Below the pieces are notes generated by a model that had not been told where the DNA came from, searched no databases, and saw nothing but the letters and a program-made list of their open reading frames with translations. Shown here in pieces: positions 12,112 through 23,450 of a DNA stretch of 64,000 nt. Source of the DNA: Dermatemys mawii (taxonomy: Eukaryota > Chordata > Testudines > Dermatemydidae). The stretch spans positions 40,352,887 to 40,416,886 of the forward strand of contig ML677335.1 in NCBI GenBank assembly GCA_007922305.1, read 5' to 3'. A program made the translations under genes and the position numbers. Position 1 is the first letter of the stretch. Every line of letters begins with the position of its first letter.

Positions 12112-13490
12112 TTGTAAAAGTCAGCATGGTTTCTGTAAAGGGAAATCATGTCTTAGTAATCTATTAGATTGAAAGGGTCAACAAACATGTGGACAAGGGG
12201 GATCCAGTGGACGTAGCGTACTTAGATTTCCAGAAAGCCTTTGACAAGGTCCCCCACCAAAGGCTCTTATGTAAATTAAGTTGCCATGGGATAAGAGGGA
12301 AGATCCTTTCATGGACTGAGAACTGGTTAAAAGACAGGGAACAAAGGGTAGGAATAAATGGTAAATTTTCAGAATGGAGAGGGGTAACTAGTGGTGTTCC
12401 CCAAGGGTCAGTCCTAGGACCAATCCTATTCAACTTACTCATCAATGATTTGGAGGAACGGGTAAACAATGAGGTGGCAAAGTTTGCAGATGACACTAAA
12501 CTGCTCAAAATAGTTAAGACCCAAGCAGACTGTGAAGAACTTCAAAAAGATCTCACGAAACTAAATGATTGGGCAACAGAATGGCAAATGAAATTTAATG
12601 TGGATAAATGTAAAGTAATGCACAGTGGAAAAAATAACCCTAACTATACATACAATATGATGGGGGCTAATTTAGCTACAACTAATCAGGAAAAAGATCT
12701 TGGAGTCATCGTGGATAGTTCTCTGAAGACGTCCATGCAGCGGCAGTCAAAAAAGCAAACAGGATGCAAGGAATCATTAAAAAAGGGATAGAGAATAAGA
12801 TGGAGAGTATCTTATTGCCCTTATACAAATCCATGGTGCACCCACATCTTGAATACTGTGTACAAATGTGGTCTCCTCATCTCAAAAAGGATATACTGGC
12901 ATTAGAAAAGGTTCAGGGAAGAGCAACTAAAATGATTAGGGGACTGGAATGGGTCCCATATGAGGAGAGATTAAAGAGGCTAGGACTTTTTAGCTTGGAA
13001 AAGAAGAGACTAAGGGGGGATATGATAGAGGTATATAAAATTATGAGTGGCGTGGCGAAAGTGAATAAGGAAAAGTTATTTACTTGTTCCCATAATAGAA
13101 GAACTAGGGGCCACCCAATGAAATTAGTGGGCAGCAGGTTTAAAACAAATAAAGGGAAGTTCTTCACACAGCGCACAGTCAACCTGTGGAACTCCTTGCC
13201 TGAGGAGGCTGTGAAGGCTAGGACTATAACAGGGTTTAAAAGAGAACTGGATAAATTCATGGAGGTTAAGTCCATTAATGGCTATTAGCCAGGCTGGGTA
13301 AGGAATGGTGTCCCTAGCCTCTGTTTGTCAGAGGGGGGTGATGGATGGCAGGAGAGAGATCACTTGATCTTTACCTGTTAGGTTCACTCACTCCGGGGCA
13401 CCTGGCATTGGCCACTGTCGGTAGACAGGATACTGGGCTAGATGGACCTTTGGTCTGACCCAGTACGGCCTCTCTTATGTTCTTATGTAA
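12112..13490 (+). mobile_element. CR1 LINE, 5'-truncated, well preserved 3' end
   Basis: The best-preserved CR1 in the window. It starts within ORF2 just upstream of the RT catalytic region ('gtcagcatggtttctgtaaa'). It carries the palm motifs and the rest of ORF2, then a 3' UTR, and ends in 'gtacggcctctcttatgttc' plus 'ttatg', the short tail repeat typical of turtle CR1. Preservation suggests it is among the younger insertions here. No clear target-site duplication, which is normal for CR1. Confidence 0.92.
12189..13288 (+). pseudogene. CR1 ORF2 C-terminal half (reverse transcriptase), frameshifted
   Basis: In intact CR1, ORF2 encodes an endonuclease and a reverse transcriptase that copies the element RNA at the target site. 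Only the C-terminal half is here. The first frame (12189 to about 12745) has palm motif A (YLDFQKAFD, residues 11-19), motif B ([14 protein letters not shown], 68-81) and the catalytic FADD (99-102). The frame is then lost and continues in another register from about 12764 to the stop at 13288, through 'YKSMVHPHLEYCVQMWSPH' and 'RTVNLWNSLPEEAV'. The N-terminal endonuclease is absent through 5' truncation. One frameshift is the only obvious lesion in the remaining stretch. Not expected to be functional. Confidence 0.9.
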
Positions 13491-14774
13491 CTTACCCCAT
13501 GTCTTGTACTATAAGTGCAGATATAGTAGATTGTACCAGTAGCTACTAAACTTTGGGTATAGAGTAAGACAAGGAACTTTGCTTCCAGTGACACCTTCAC
13601 AGAACAAAAAGCATCAATTCATTAAAAGAATGCCAAGCTCACTAACTACAAGATTCCTTGAAAACAGAGGTATGATAGAAGAATGAACAAGTGTTCTCCA
13701 AGGAAAGGGTCGATTTCAAGTGCATATTACAGATATTTGGGGGCTTTATTTTGCACAAAGTGAATTTCAGATTCATAATCACAGGTTTTCACATCAGGAA
13801 TCAAATTCTAAGATTTATAATCCTCCAAGCAAGAAACGGGAAGTATATTATGTGACCTATGTACACAATCAAAACTGCTCAAAGAATGGATATCAAATAG
13901 TAACATCAAATTCGCAAATAATTTATAGTCCAAGACTCATTTGTGGAAATGATCTGAAGTATTGTGAACAGATGCATTTGAGAAAAATCACAACCATTTG
14001 TGGACAATTAAAAAAAGTGAGAGGTGAATGTAGTTGAATAAATTATTGGTTTTCATCTAATTAAATTAGCTCTAATTTTAGCAAATTGTTTTTAATTTGC
14101 CCCATTGACAGCTTTTGGTCACATCTGGGACTTTTCTCCTCCTTTGGATTCCATCTGTTTGTTCACTTTTCTTGTTTTTAATCTTTTCATTGCCCTTCAC
14201 AAAATCTTTAAGTGGATTCATGTTGTCTATGGGTCTGTTTATGGATTTATCTTCCTTGCTGAAGGCTGTGCTTCTAAACTGATTTCATTAGTTTTCACTT
14301 GTTAGATTTTTTTTCCTTCTATGCTAACTCCTTAATCTTCTGTGCATTTTTTCCACAAATAGTCTGATGGGTTTATTGGTTATATTAAGACAGGCTCTTT
14401 TGATTGAAGTTTTTCTGGAGCTTTGCCTGGCAGGGTTTAGAAGTACAAATCTTGAAACTGTTTTCATCTTATTTTGTAGTTTTCTTTGCCTTCAAAAAAG
14501 CATGTTTAAGTCCATAAAAAGTTATCTCTTGGCTATTCATTAGATTTGTATTTCATTGCATGTGTATTCTAACAGCAGTTACATTTCATTTCTGACACCA
14601 GTCCCTGTTTCAGCAAAGGTGTTGTCCCCAGCAACTGCATATTAGTCCAGAAGTCAGCTGTGCAATGTTTCTCCATCTCAATGTTTAGGACATCTAATGT
14701 AATGAACCCCTAGATGGCAATAAAGGAAGTGTGACTGGTTGTCGAAGACATATCCAACCATTCACATATACGTA
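13491..14774. other. Unannotated DNA, T-rich in its second half
   Basis: The plus-strand frame at 13720-14037 (105 codons) has no recognisable domain. I see no repeat family and no splice sites that would argue for a gene. Confidence 0.4.
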
Positions 14775-16016
14775 CAGGGGAGTCACATCATTTAATTTGC
14801 TCTAATTCAGCTATGCGAGCTCGGCAAAAAAAAATAAAATAAAAAACAGTTTAAACAGTGCGGGTGATTCTGCCCACCAGTGCACTCAATGAGCATATGC
14901 CCCGGAGTGAGCGTGAGATGGGAAACACAAATCTGCTGTTCCCACTACAGTACTCAGTTCCTGTGTGCCTCTCCGCTGAGTGTGATTCTACTGTACTTTA
15001 CAGTAGTGTTTAAAGATACAGTACATATTTTTCATACAACTTGACCCCTAAACTCAAGCCACTTACCTCATCTGGTGCTCAACCAAAGAAACAGAGAACT
15101 GTTCCAATGCTGGAGGAAAAACTGGCTCTGTTGGATCTAGTGAGAGACAGTATGTCGGTCTCCAGTGTGGTGTGCAAATATGGCCACAATGAATCTAGCA
15201 TCCGTGCCATCAAGATTCGAGAGAGAGAATCAAGCGCTCCCATAACTGCAAAGGTGACAAGCCAAGTGCGTGATAAGACTTTAGTGAAGACTGAAAAGGC
15301 AAACTTATGACTGGAAGACATGAACCATAAAACGTGTGCCTCTCAATGGCAACATGTTGCAAGAAAGGGCTCTTAGCATCTATGAGCTGTTCAAACTTCC
15401 CTTCGAAGAGGGACGGCCTTCTGATAAGAAGGAATCCAAAGCCAGACAAGGTTGGCGTAACAGTTTTAGGAACCACTTCAACCTCAAAAATGTGCAGACT
15501 ATTGCTGAAGCTGCATCTGCCGATGAAGAGGCAGCAAAAGCCTACCCCGAACAATTAAAGAAAATCATAGTAGAAAAGGGCTATCTTCCAGAACAAGTTT
15601 CTAATGATGACAAGACTTGGCTCTTCTGGAAAAAAATGCCCTATCGCACTTACATTTCAAAATCAGAAAAAGAAGCCCCTGGCTTCAAAGCAGCTACAGA
15701 CCGTGTGACTGTATTGTTTTGTGGCAATGCGGCTAGGCATTTAATAAAGCCGGGTTTGCTGTACAGGGCTTCAAATCCCCGTGCCCTAAAAGGCAAAACC
15801 AAAAATCTCCTGCCTGTGTTCTGGCAATCAAATAAAAAGGCTTGGGTGAAGGCAGCATTATTTCTGGACTGGTTCCACAAGTGTTTCCTTTTGGAGGTCA
15901 AGCAGTACCTTGAAGAGAAAGGACTTGACTTTAAAGTGTTACTGATCATAGACAATACACCTGGCCACCTTGAGGCACTCCGGTTTGCACATAACGACAT
16001 TGAAGGCATCTTTCTC
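14775..16016 (+). mobile_element. Tigger/pogo-type DNA transposon, 3'-truncated
   Basis: The left end begins 'caggggagtcac' directly after a TA dinucleotide (14773-14774), as expected for a pogo/Tigger insertion. About 265 bp of leader precedes the transposase. Similarity to the transposase stops near 16015, where MITE-like sequence begins, so the third catalytic residue, the C terminus and the right inverted repeat are missing. I did not find the right end further downstream. Confidence 0.8.
15041..16016 (+). pseudogene. Tigger-like transposase (CENP-B/jerky type), broken
   Basis: The N-terminal piece (15041-15308) carries the CENP-B-like helix-turn-helix: 'MLEEKLALLDLVRD', 'VVCKYGHNESSIRAIK'. 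The reading register changes between about 15300 and 15336. The second piece (from 15336) carries the DDE domain. The first catalytic Asp is retained in 'NDDKTWLFWKKMPYRTYI' (residue 92), but the Glu that normally follows in this family is Lys. The second Asp is in 'LLIIDNTPGH' (residue 206). The third Asp is beyond the junction near 16015 and is lost. Homology ends around residue 227, and the open frame running on to 16214 is unrelated sequence. In active members this protein binds the terminal repeats and cuts and pastes the element at TA. Confidence 0.88.
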
Positions 16017-16322
16017 CTGTGGGATACCTACCCACCATGCGCTGCTCTGAGAGTCGACGCTAGCCACGGAACTATGAATGCAATCTGCCGAATTAGCCTG
16101 CGTACTGGGGATACACACAACCGAATGTATACCATCAGCTTTTTAAATTCGAACTCTAGAAAGTCGATGTTAGCTCGTAGTATAGACAAGGCCTCAGAGA
16201 GCAGGATTAACTAGATGGATGGAAAAATCCCTTTGGCCAATGTAAGAAGTGTCTGCACAACAATGCTATAGCAGCACAGCTGCAGCACTGTAGCTGCTGT
16301 AGTGTAGACATAACCTCAGGGA
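16017..16322 (-). mobile_element. MITE-like sequence abutting the Tigger
   Basis: Two adjoining segments that I associate with non-autonomous DNA transposons of turtles. The first (16017-16200) includes 'tgggatacctaccca', 'aaattcgaactctagaaag' and 'gtagtatagacaaggcc'. The second (about 16205-16320) includes 'agcagcacagctgcagcac' and 'gtagtgtagacataacct'. The motif (t)agtntagac recurs at both internal ends. Strand is assigned from how I remember the consensus. Superfamily not assigned. Confidence 0.5.
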
Positions 16323-17128
16323 AATGACTGTGTGTAACGAAATCTATCACCAAAATACCTGCTTGAGGGGACACACACACACCTGCAAGATACAAAATCA
16401 GAGGTAGGATTTTCAGAAGTGCTATTGTGGGTTAGGGGCACAGATACAATTGACTTTCAATGCGACTTGTGTATCTAAATCACTTATGCACTCTTGGAAA
16501 AAATCTCTTCCCAGATGATGTAAGGAAGTGGGAAACATTCAGAGGAAATTGTATTGAGCTAATAACACCGTACTTATCCAAATATAACTGAGGCTGATAG
16601 ACACTACTGGCACAATTCTTATTCCTTGCAGCTTGAACAGTTATTTACTCTGGTTGTTCTCAACATTTTCTGTTTTGTACATTTCTCTCTGACTTTGCAC
16701 AGGACAGTGGAGAATGAAGCCGGTCGATTTGGGATAGCGTTTAGCATTCATGCATGCGCACACAGTAAATGACATCTTAGTTTAAAAGTAAGGCTAAAAC
16801 AAAACCATACATTGGACAAGTAAAAAATAGGAAGAGTAGATATTAACCCATTTAAAGGCTGCCTTTTGTGAAGGGACTTAAGTCATAGTGAGCTGTGAAT
16901 CCTAGAATTCTATACCTCAACTTGATAATGAAAGAAGTCTGCAACGCTGATAGCATTGTCTATTTTCTGAATTGTTTTACTCTTCTCTTGAAAATAAAGT
17001 ATTTCCAATCTTTTTAACACCGGATTTCCACCTCTACCTCTCAACTATTCTATTTAAACTCCCAACTTTCAAAAACACACTCAAAATCTCTCCTGATACC
17101 CCTGGAAAAACAAAATATAGAACAGGTG
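16323..17128. other. Mostly unannotated; one degenerate palindromic repeat
   Basis: 16408-16505 looks like a decayed copy of a palindromic repeat with arms like 'ggattttcagaagtgct' and a centre 'attgactttcaatgcgac'. Similar pieces occur near 37.3 kb and 50.8-51.0 kb. The rest shows nothing I can name. Confidence 0.4.
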
Positions 17129-18106
17129 TGTGATGGGTTGATCACAGAAACCCTCTTAAGACTACCACCTGATGTGCTGAGACTTCCTCTAAGCCCATTT
17201 TCCCTGCTAGCTTAGGACTTCAGAAGCCTCGCTGGTTGTGCCAGACATGTTAACCTACTACACACACGGACCCAGGTCTGAACCACATCCCCCAAATGCT
17301 GCAGGCTTAACTGAAAACAGCTTAAGAAGTGTTCTTGTCTCCAACACTCAGATACCCAACTCCCAATGGGGTCCAAACCCCACAAATTTTATGCAGGGTA
17401 AACTCAGATTGTTTGCCCCTCTATAACACTGATAGAGAGAGATGCACAACTGTCCCTCCCCCAATATTAATACATACTCTTGGTTAAATAAGTAGAAAGT
17501 GATTTTATTAAATGCAAAAAGTAGGATTTAAGTGATTCCTTCCTAGTCTGGGCACACTCCTTTCTCCTGGAACAATCCTTGTTCCAGCTCAGGTGGTAGC
17601 TAGAAGATTTCTCCTGACTGTAGCCCCTTTGCTCTGTTCCTTATATATCTTTTGCACAAGGCAGGAATCCTTTGTCCCTCTCTGGGTTCCCACTCCTCCT
17701 CCTAAATGGAAAAGCGCCAGGTTAAAGATGGATTCCAGTTCAAGTGACATGTGATCATTATCATGTGGTAAGACTTCATTACCCACTTGCCAGCACACAG
17801 TTATATAGGAAGACTTGCAAGAAAACAGAGCCATCTACAGTCCTGGTTAATGGGAGCCATCAAGATTCCAAATCACCATTAATGACCCACACTTGGCATA
17901 ATTACAGTAGGACCTCAGAGTTATATTTCATATTTCTAGTCTCAGATACACGAAAGATACATACAAATAGGATGACCACACTCAGCAGATTATAAACCTT
18001 CTAATGATATCTTCCAAGACACTTTTTGCACGAAGCATATTCCAGTCTCCTTATATTCACACCCATTAGAATATTTTCATAAAATCATATAGAGTGCAAG
18101 GTCACA
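17129..18106. mobile_element. TGTGA...TCACA element, possible solo LTR or non-autonomous element
   Basis: About 980 bp beginning 'tgtgatgggttgatcacag' and ending 'gagtgcaaggtcaca'. I recognise long stretches as a common turtle repeat (for example 'aagtgattttattaaatgca' and 'tgggagccatcaagattcc'). The 5-bp inverted ends TGTGA/TCACA would fit an LTR, but there is no coding region, no primer-binding site beside it and no clear target-site duplication. It could be a solo LTR or a non-autonomous DNA element. Confidence 0.5.
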
Positions 18107-19498
18107 ATGCAGTTCTAGAACACCTCAGAATCCACTCCATTAACCCTCTGTGAACTAGAACTCTAGGATACAACACAATAGGTATCTTTGCAAACATCTA
18201 CCTTCAGCAATCTAGAATGTCTCTAGAACAAGCCATTCTTCTTCATCACAAGGTAAAACCCAGCCCCTACTTCCCCACAGTTTATTTTCACAAAAGTTCA
18301 TCTGTTTTCAGTAATTCTTTAGATGCTGTAGTGAGCACACCATCAATAAAGCACATTATATACTGAGTCTATGGGTGGCACTTTTCACCTCATCTTTTGT
18401 CACTTCACACAGAACAGCTGAGTAGAGGTTCATCTGGGAGCAGGAGTTGTTGCCTCATAATAAGCCAAATCCTGAAGTCCTTATCATTTCTTTGTTCTCA
18501 TTCAGGAAACACTTTCACTGAAGTCACTCCTAATGAGAATTTTGACTGAGAATGGATTTTATTGACCCATTAATAAAGGCACCTGCCTTTCAAAGACCTC
18601 AAAGCACTTCATAAATATTAATTATTGAGCCCCAAAACACTGTTTAAGGCAGGCAGTAAATGACAGCAGAAATACATAAAAGTAAATAGATGTGGCAAGT
18701 AATATTATCTGTAGTCACATCTAGAGTTGAGTGAAAAACCAAAATATCCATCCACAGGAAATTCCAATATTGCAACATTTGTTTTTATCCCATATTGGCA
18801 TTTCCTTCCAGTGTTGTTGAGATTAAAAATATATAGGAGGATAAAACAGACTTTCTTCTACAGGTCACTAAATCAAGACTAGCACTAGCCAGAACTAATT
18901 TAAAATCATGACACCTGCTGTCTCTTCAGTGGTCTATGTGAAATAAGCTGGTGGTCTCAGTCCAGCTTCTGCAAGAAAGATGTGTATATGACAGTCACCA
19001 TCATGAATTCTATCTGCTATCTTTGTTGGACGAATGACTTGATGAATAGCATACATTCAATTAAATGACTTAGAGAACAATAGACCTTATTGAAAGAAAG
19101 CTGGAATATTCAAAAATCTTAAACAATGTAATCTGATTTTTACCCCTGAAATAAAAAATAAATAAAATTGACTTAGCTGGTCAAAAATTAGGGGAAATTG
19201 GTGAATATTTTAATTTTGAAATTTCAAAATTTGAAAAATTTAAATCGGCTCTAAGAAACTGGTTTTTATGTACTCTATTTGTACCCTTGGACTTTTCCTG
19301 GATCAGAAACATGAAAGCAGCTACATTTCATAGGTATGAATCATACAAGCTACTAATGTCTATGCTCACAATTAAATTACCTTTTATTAAGAAAATATTT
19401 GTGTAGCAACTTAACAAAAACAATTTCTGAATGGCTCAATGGTAGATTAGTAAGGATATTCAACCCCTAAAGATGTACAACAGGGTTTTGTTTTTGTA
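18107..19498. other. AT-rich DNA with short palindromic repeats
   Basis: 18467-18555 resembles the short palindromic repeat family: 'aatcctgaagtccttat' with a centre 'ctttcactgaagtcactcc' and a return arm 'aattttgactgagaatgga'. A perfect 18-bp palindrome, 'attttgaaatttcaaaat', lies at 19213-19230 inside AT-rich DNA. No gene seen. Confidence 0.4.
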
Positions 19499-19522
19499 TT
19501 TTTTTTTTTTTTTTTTTTTTTT
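19499..19522 (+). repeat. Poly-T run (24 T)
   Basis: Uninterrupted run of 24 T, just upstream of a truncated CR1. No sign of a retrotransposed gene on the minus strand beside it. Confidence 0.9.
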
Positions 19523-19554
19523 GATTTAAACAGAACTCTGGGCTAGATTAAGTA

Positions 19555-20165
19555 ACAAGAAAAATTAAGTAGTTCAGAAACCTCTCATGAACCAAGATCA
19601 ATTGGGTGGAAATAGGCCAGTCAGCCTCACTTCAGTCCCTGGAAAAATCATGGAGCAGGTCCTCAAGGAATCAATTCTGAGTCACTTAAAGAAGAGGAAA
19701 GTAATCAGGAACAGTTAGCATGGATTCACCAAGGGCAAGTCATGCCTGACTAAGCAAATTGACTTCTATGATGCAGTAACTGGCTCTCTGGATGAGGGAA
19801 AAGAAGTGAACACGTTATTTCTTGACTTTTGCAAAGCTTTTGATATAGGCTCCCACAGTATTCTTGCCAGCAAGTTAAAGTAGTATGGGCTGGATGAATG
19901 GACTATAAGGTGGAGAGAAAGCTGGCTAGATTGTTGGGATCAATGTGTAGTGAACAACGGCTCCATGTCTAGCTGGCAGCAATTATCAAGTGGAGTGCCC
20001 CAAGGGTCGGTCCTGGGGCCTGTCTTGTTCAATATCTTCATTTTAACCATCTGGAGGATGGCACGTTTTCTGGCTTGGATGACTTAGTTGGGGATTGGTC
20101 CTGCTTTGAACAGGGGGTTGAACTAGATTGGAAGGGACCTCAGGAGGTCATCCTGATATTCTATG
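19555..20165 (+). mobile_element. CR1 LINE fragment with internal deletion
   Basis: Begins in ORF2 upstream of RT motif A ('aataggccagtcagcctcac'). It contains decayed motif A ('TLFLDFCKAFD'-like, with in-frame stops nearby) and a motif B equivalent ('gtgccccaagggtcggtcct'). Around 20055-20070 it jumps to the CR1 3' UTR ('cagggggttgaactagattg', 'aagggacctcaggaggtcat', 'tgatattctatga'). The FADD motif and the whole C-terminal half of ORF2 are therefore deleted. Confidence 0.82.
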
Positions 20166-20169
20166 AAAC

Positions 20170-20964
20170 AAAAAAGATACCTATTTTACACGATTTTTTA
20201 TTTACCCTGAATCAGGCAAAACATGATGGATTTACTAGAATTTTGCTTCAGATCTTGGAAGTCCAAAGAGAAACCTTGTTTACCCAACCACTGACACTTG
20301 CACAATTCCACGTAATGCACACACATGCTGTGGAGAAGGAACTGTGCTAACGTGGAATTGTTAATATGAAATGTGGCTTTAGGATAAGTGTTAAGTGAAA
20401 GGTTAGGATGAAGACCATAAAAAAAAAAACTTGCTGCTGGGTACACAGAAACACAAAGGCTTGAACTCCTGGAATATGGGTCCTCCCAGACTGCACGTTT
20501 GGCACTTTTTTTGGGTGCTTGAATTTGAAGGGCTATCAGCTGGCTCCAGAGGGGAGAGGGAGCAGGATCACAGAAGGGGTCAGGAGAGAGAGACTGTGAC
20601 CAGGAAGGGAAGCCTTCTAAGAAGCAGAAGGGCTCCTGGATGCTTTTGTTATGTTTACTCTGATTAACTAAAACTTCAGTGATGTTTCAAACCCAGATGT
20701 CAGAGGTGTAGTCAGTCGATGGGGTTTTGAAGAGCTCTGCAAGGCCCTTGAAATGGAGTTAGGAAAAGCAGCCATGATCTCCCAATATTTATGGACAGGT
20801 AAGCTGAGAGAAAAATTGGAGAGCTAAAAGGCCATACTACTGACCAGAAATACTGGTTGAACAAGGTGTGTGCCCAGGATGGGGGCAGGCCATAACACAT
20901 GTACACACTCAAGATGTTTGTATTATTATATTTTTGCCCTATTACCATGATGGCTTATAGAAAC
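20170..20964. other. Unannotated DNA
   Basis: A purine-rich stretch around 20550-20620 ('gggagagggagcaggatcac') is the only notable composition. No gene recognised. Confidence 0.4.
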
Positions 20965-21365
20965 TGTAGCCCATGCATGCTCAGTGTGGCACTCTGTCCC
21001 CTTCTAGTGATGGCTAACCCAGGCAGAGACTGACGAGCCTGTTACAGCCTTAGTTAAGTGAGACATCTTCTAGCTCAGGTAGCAGCAGCTGAAGTATTAA
21101 GTTCAAGAGATTCCAGGTTTAATCCCCACTGCCAATGACCCAGTAAGGGGCCATTAAAAGTGGTGGTGGGGAATTCAGCTGGGGAAGCTTGGGATGTGCC
21201 TTCTAAGGGAGCATGTAAACCATGCCTGCTCAGTGTGGTATTCTGTGACTCTCTAGTGGGGGCGAGGTGAGCTAGAGATTAATGAACATGCTATAGCCCC
21301 GAGTAAGTAGCAAGGGTCATTAAATCTTAAGAGTTCCTAGGTTTGATCCCTGCTGCCAACAATCC
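20965..21365 (+). repeat. Tandemly duplicated tRNA-like SINE-type repeat
   Basis: Two copies offset by about 249 bp: 'ccatgcatgctcagtgtgg' at 20971 and 'ccatgcctgctcagtgtgg' at 21220. Each runs to a B-box-like 'ccaggtttaatcccc' (first) or 'ctaggtttgatccc' (second) and 'ctgccaa(c/t)ga/aa'. The first copy also has an A-box-like 'tagctcaggtagcag'; the second has a deletion there. Neither folds convincingly as a functional tRNA, so I call a SINE-like repeat. Confidence 0.6.
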
Positions 21366-23442
21366 ACCAAGGGTTATAAAGTAGGCTTTTACAAAAAAAC
21401 ACAAAAAAATCCACTCATCTGGCATTGAAGATTTTGACCCTGGATTGGGCTCTCCATACTTGTGCAAAATTCCTATTGATTTTAATAGGAGGCTTGAGCA
21501 TAGATCGGGCAACATTTCTCACACCCTTTTTTCCTCCATGAGCAGACTTATTCAGTATTTGTTCTTTCAAAAAAAATCACATTTTGGTGGGAGAAGAGGG
21601 CATGAGTCTTCATTAAAACATCTCTTCAGATATTGACCACTTTTCTTCCTTGGCAACTTTCTGGACCTCGTTACTTGTGGCTCAAATGTTTAAATATGGG
21701 GCTAACTAATGATTTCTGGGCATGGTTAATAAACAAACAAATTAATGCATGATAAATGTCTATTTACTGATTAAGTCAGGGTGCTAATTATTCAGTTATT
21801 AGCAGGTAGAACTAGTTAACGTATTAACCTGCAAAATAAATGCAGTTCCTTTATTGAACAAGCAGATTTTTCTTCAATGTTGCTGTAAGAAATTATTTTC
21901 AAATTTATAATACTTCTACCTTTAGCTAAGCTTTTTAAGTTTTGGAGGTGTGAGATGTGTAAAGACTTCATTTTTTAAGATGTGTATTTGATAAACAAAA
22001 GCACACTTATCTGGAAATGTTTGTCGCTATTTCCCCTAACCACATTAGAAACTTCCAGTCCTTATGTTCAGTCAACACAATGAGATGTTGAAGATATAAA
22101 GATTTCTCTTTGCATATGTGCAATTTGTCAGCTAGTTTATGAATATTTATACATTTATAGTCTTGACATCTGTCACAATTACATATGAATTATTTTGTTT
22201 TTAATCAGATAATGGATAGATTTATTACTTTGTCCCCAACTAGAATGGCAACATTGTAGAGAGAAAATATATTAAATATCTGTGTGCACACATGGATACA
22301 AGAAAGGTATGCACTCTTCCCTTTATGCTCTTCTAGTGATGGTCTGAGAACATTCTGCAGCATATACATTTTGACTCAATATAGTCTGTTAGGACGATCA
22401 ACTGAAAGACTCCCATTGACTTTAATGGACTTTGGATCAGGCTCTTAGTATAACAAGCCATTTCTGAATGATAAAATCCAAAGGGATTTAACCATACTGT
22501 TGTATAATTTATACAGGAAGACAAAATTAGTGTGCTATTCCCCCATCTTTTCAATCTATCTAAAAGATCCCATATAACCTAATATTATTTCTGAGTAGAT
22601 AATATCCAAAAACCAAAATATATCTCAATGAAAATTTCAGTTGAAAATGTTCAGGATTTTTTCTCCATAAAAAGGATCAAATTTTCAATGAAAGATTTCA
22701 TGAAAACTTTGAACTTTGGAAAAAAGATCTATTTCTGAGTAGAGGCTGGAGTCACAGTAGATAGAGACAAATTTTAAATTAAACTCTCATCCCCCTAGCC
22801 TCCTAATACTGAAAAGGCTATTGAATGCACAATGGTGAAGGAGATCATAAAGGTAATTAGGTCAAATAAATAAGTAGTAAAAGGTGGCTTCATTTACCCA
22901 TGAATAAGCTAGCCAAATGACACTTTCAGGAAAAAGTTTAGAAAAGCAGTTTGTCAACACCTTAAAATAATTGCTTCTTGGAACAGCTAATTCTAGAGCA
23001 CACAGACAGAATGTCTATTTTTGACTTGGCCCTTAGTAATACACTGTGATTGGTTTAAATGGCAGCTATAGTTGAGTCTCTAGATAATCATGACCACAAT
23101 ATTAGTTGAACATTCTTGTGGGAGAAGTCATACCAAATTTGTTGTGTCATTATACTTTAAAGAAGAACGTTTAAGTTTCAAAATAAGCATATATGAGATA
23201 TCAGGTAATTTATTTTGTCCATGAAAGAAAGTCTCTCTATATTTTGCCTTTTTTTATTGCTTGGGCCAATTTTATCTGCTGAGAAACAGCAGTTCTTTTG
23301 ATTTAGTCAGTCATTAAATACTTCAAATATAGCATATGTAATACTATTGTTTTTATTTTGTTGTTAAAGTTCTACTTTGAAACAGAGTGCCCAGGTTCCT
23401 GCTTGGCTGCTCTCCAAGATTGAGGTCAAGCCAATGAGGTTG
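21366..23442. other. AT-rich DNA with palindromic repeat copies
   Basis: 21425-21510 ('ttcctattgattttaatagg' core) and 22395-22447 ('ctcccattgactttaatgga' core followed by 'ctttggatcaggctct') belong to the short palindromic family. 22620-22720 is an AT-rich stretch with 'gaaaatttcagttgaaaa'-type motifs. No gene recognised. Confidence 0.45.
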
Positions 23443-23450
23443 TTCTGTCA

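Noticed and set aside
20965..21160. Functional tRNA gene
   Set aside because: A- and B-box-like motifs are present but no convincing acceptor stem or cloverleaf; read as a SINE-type repeat.
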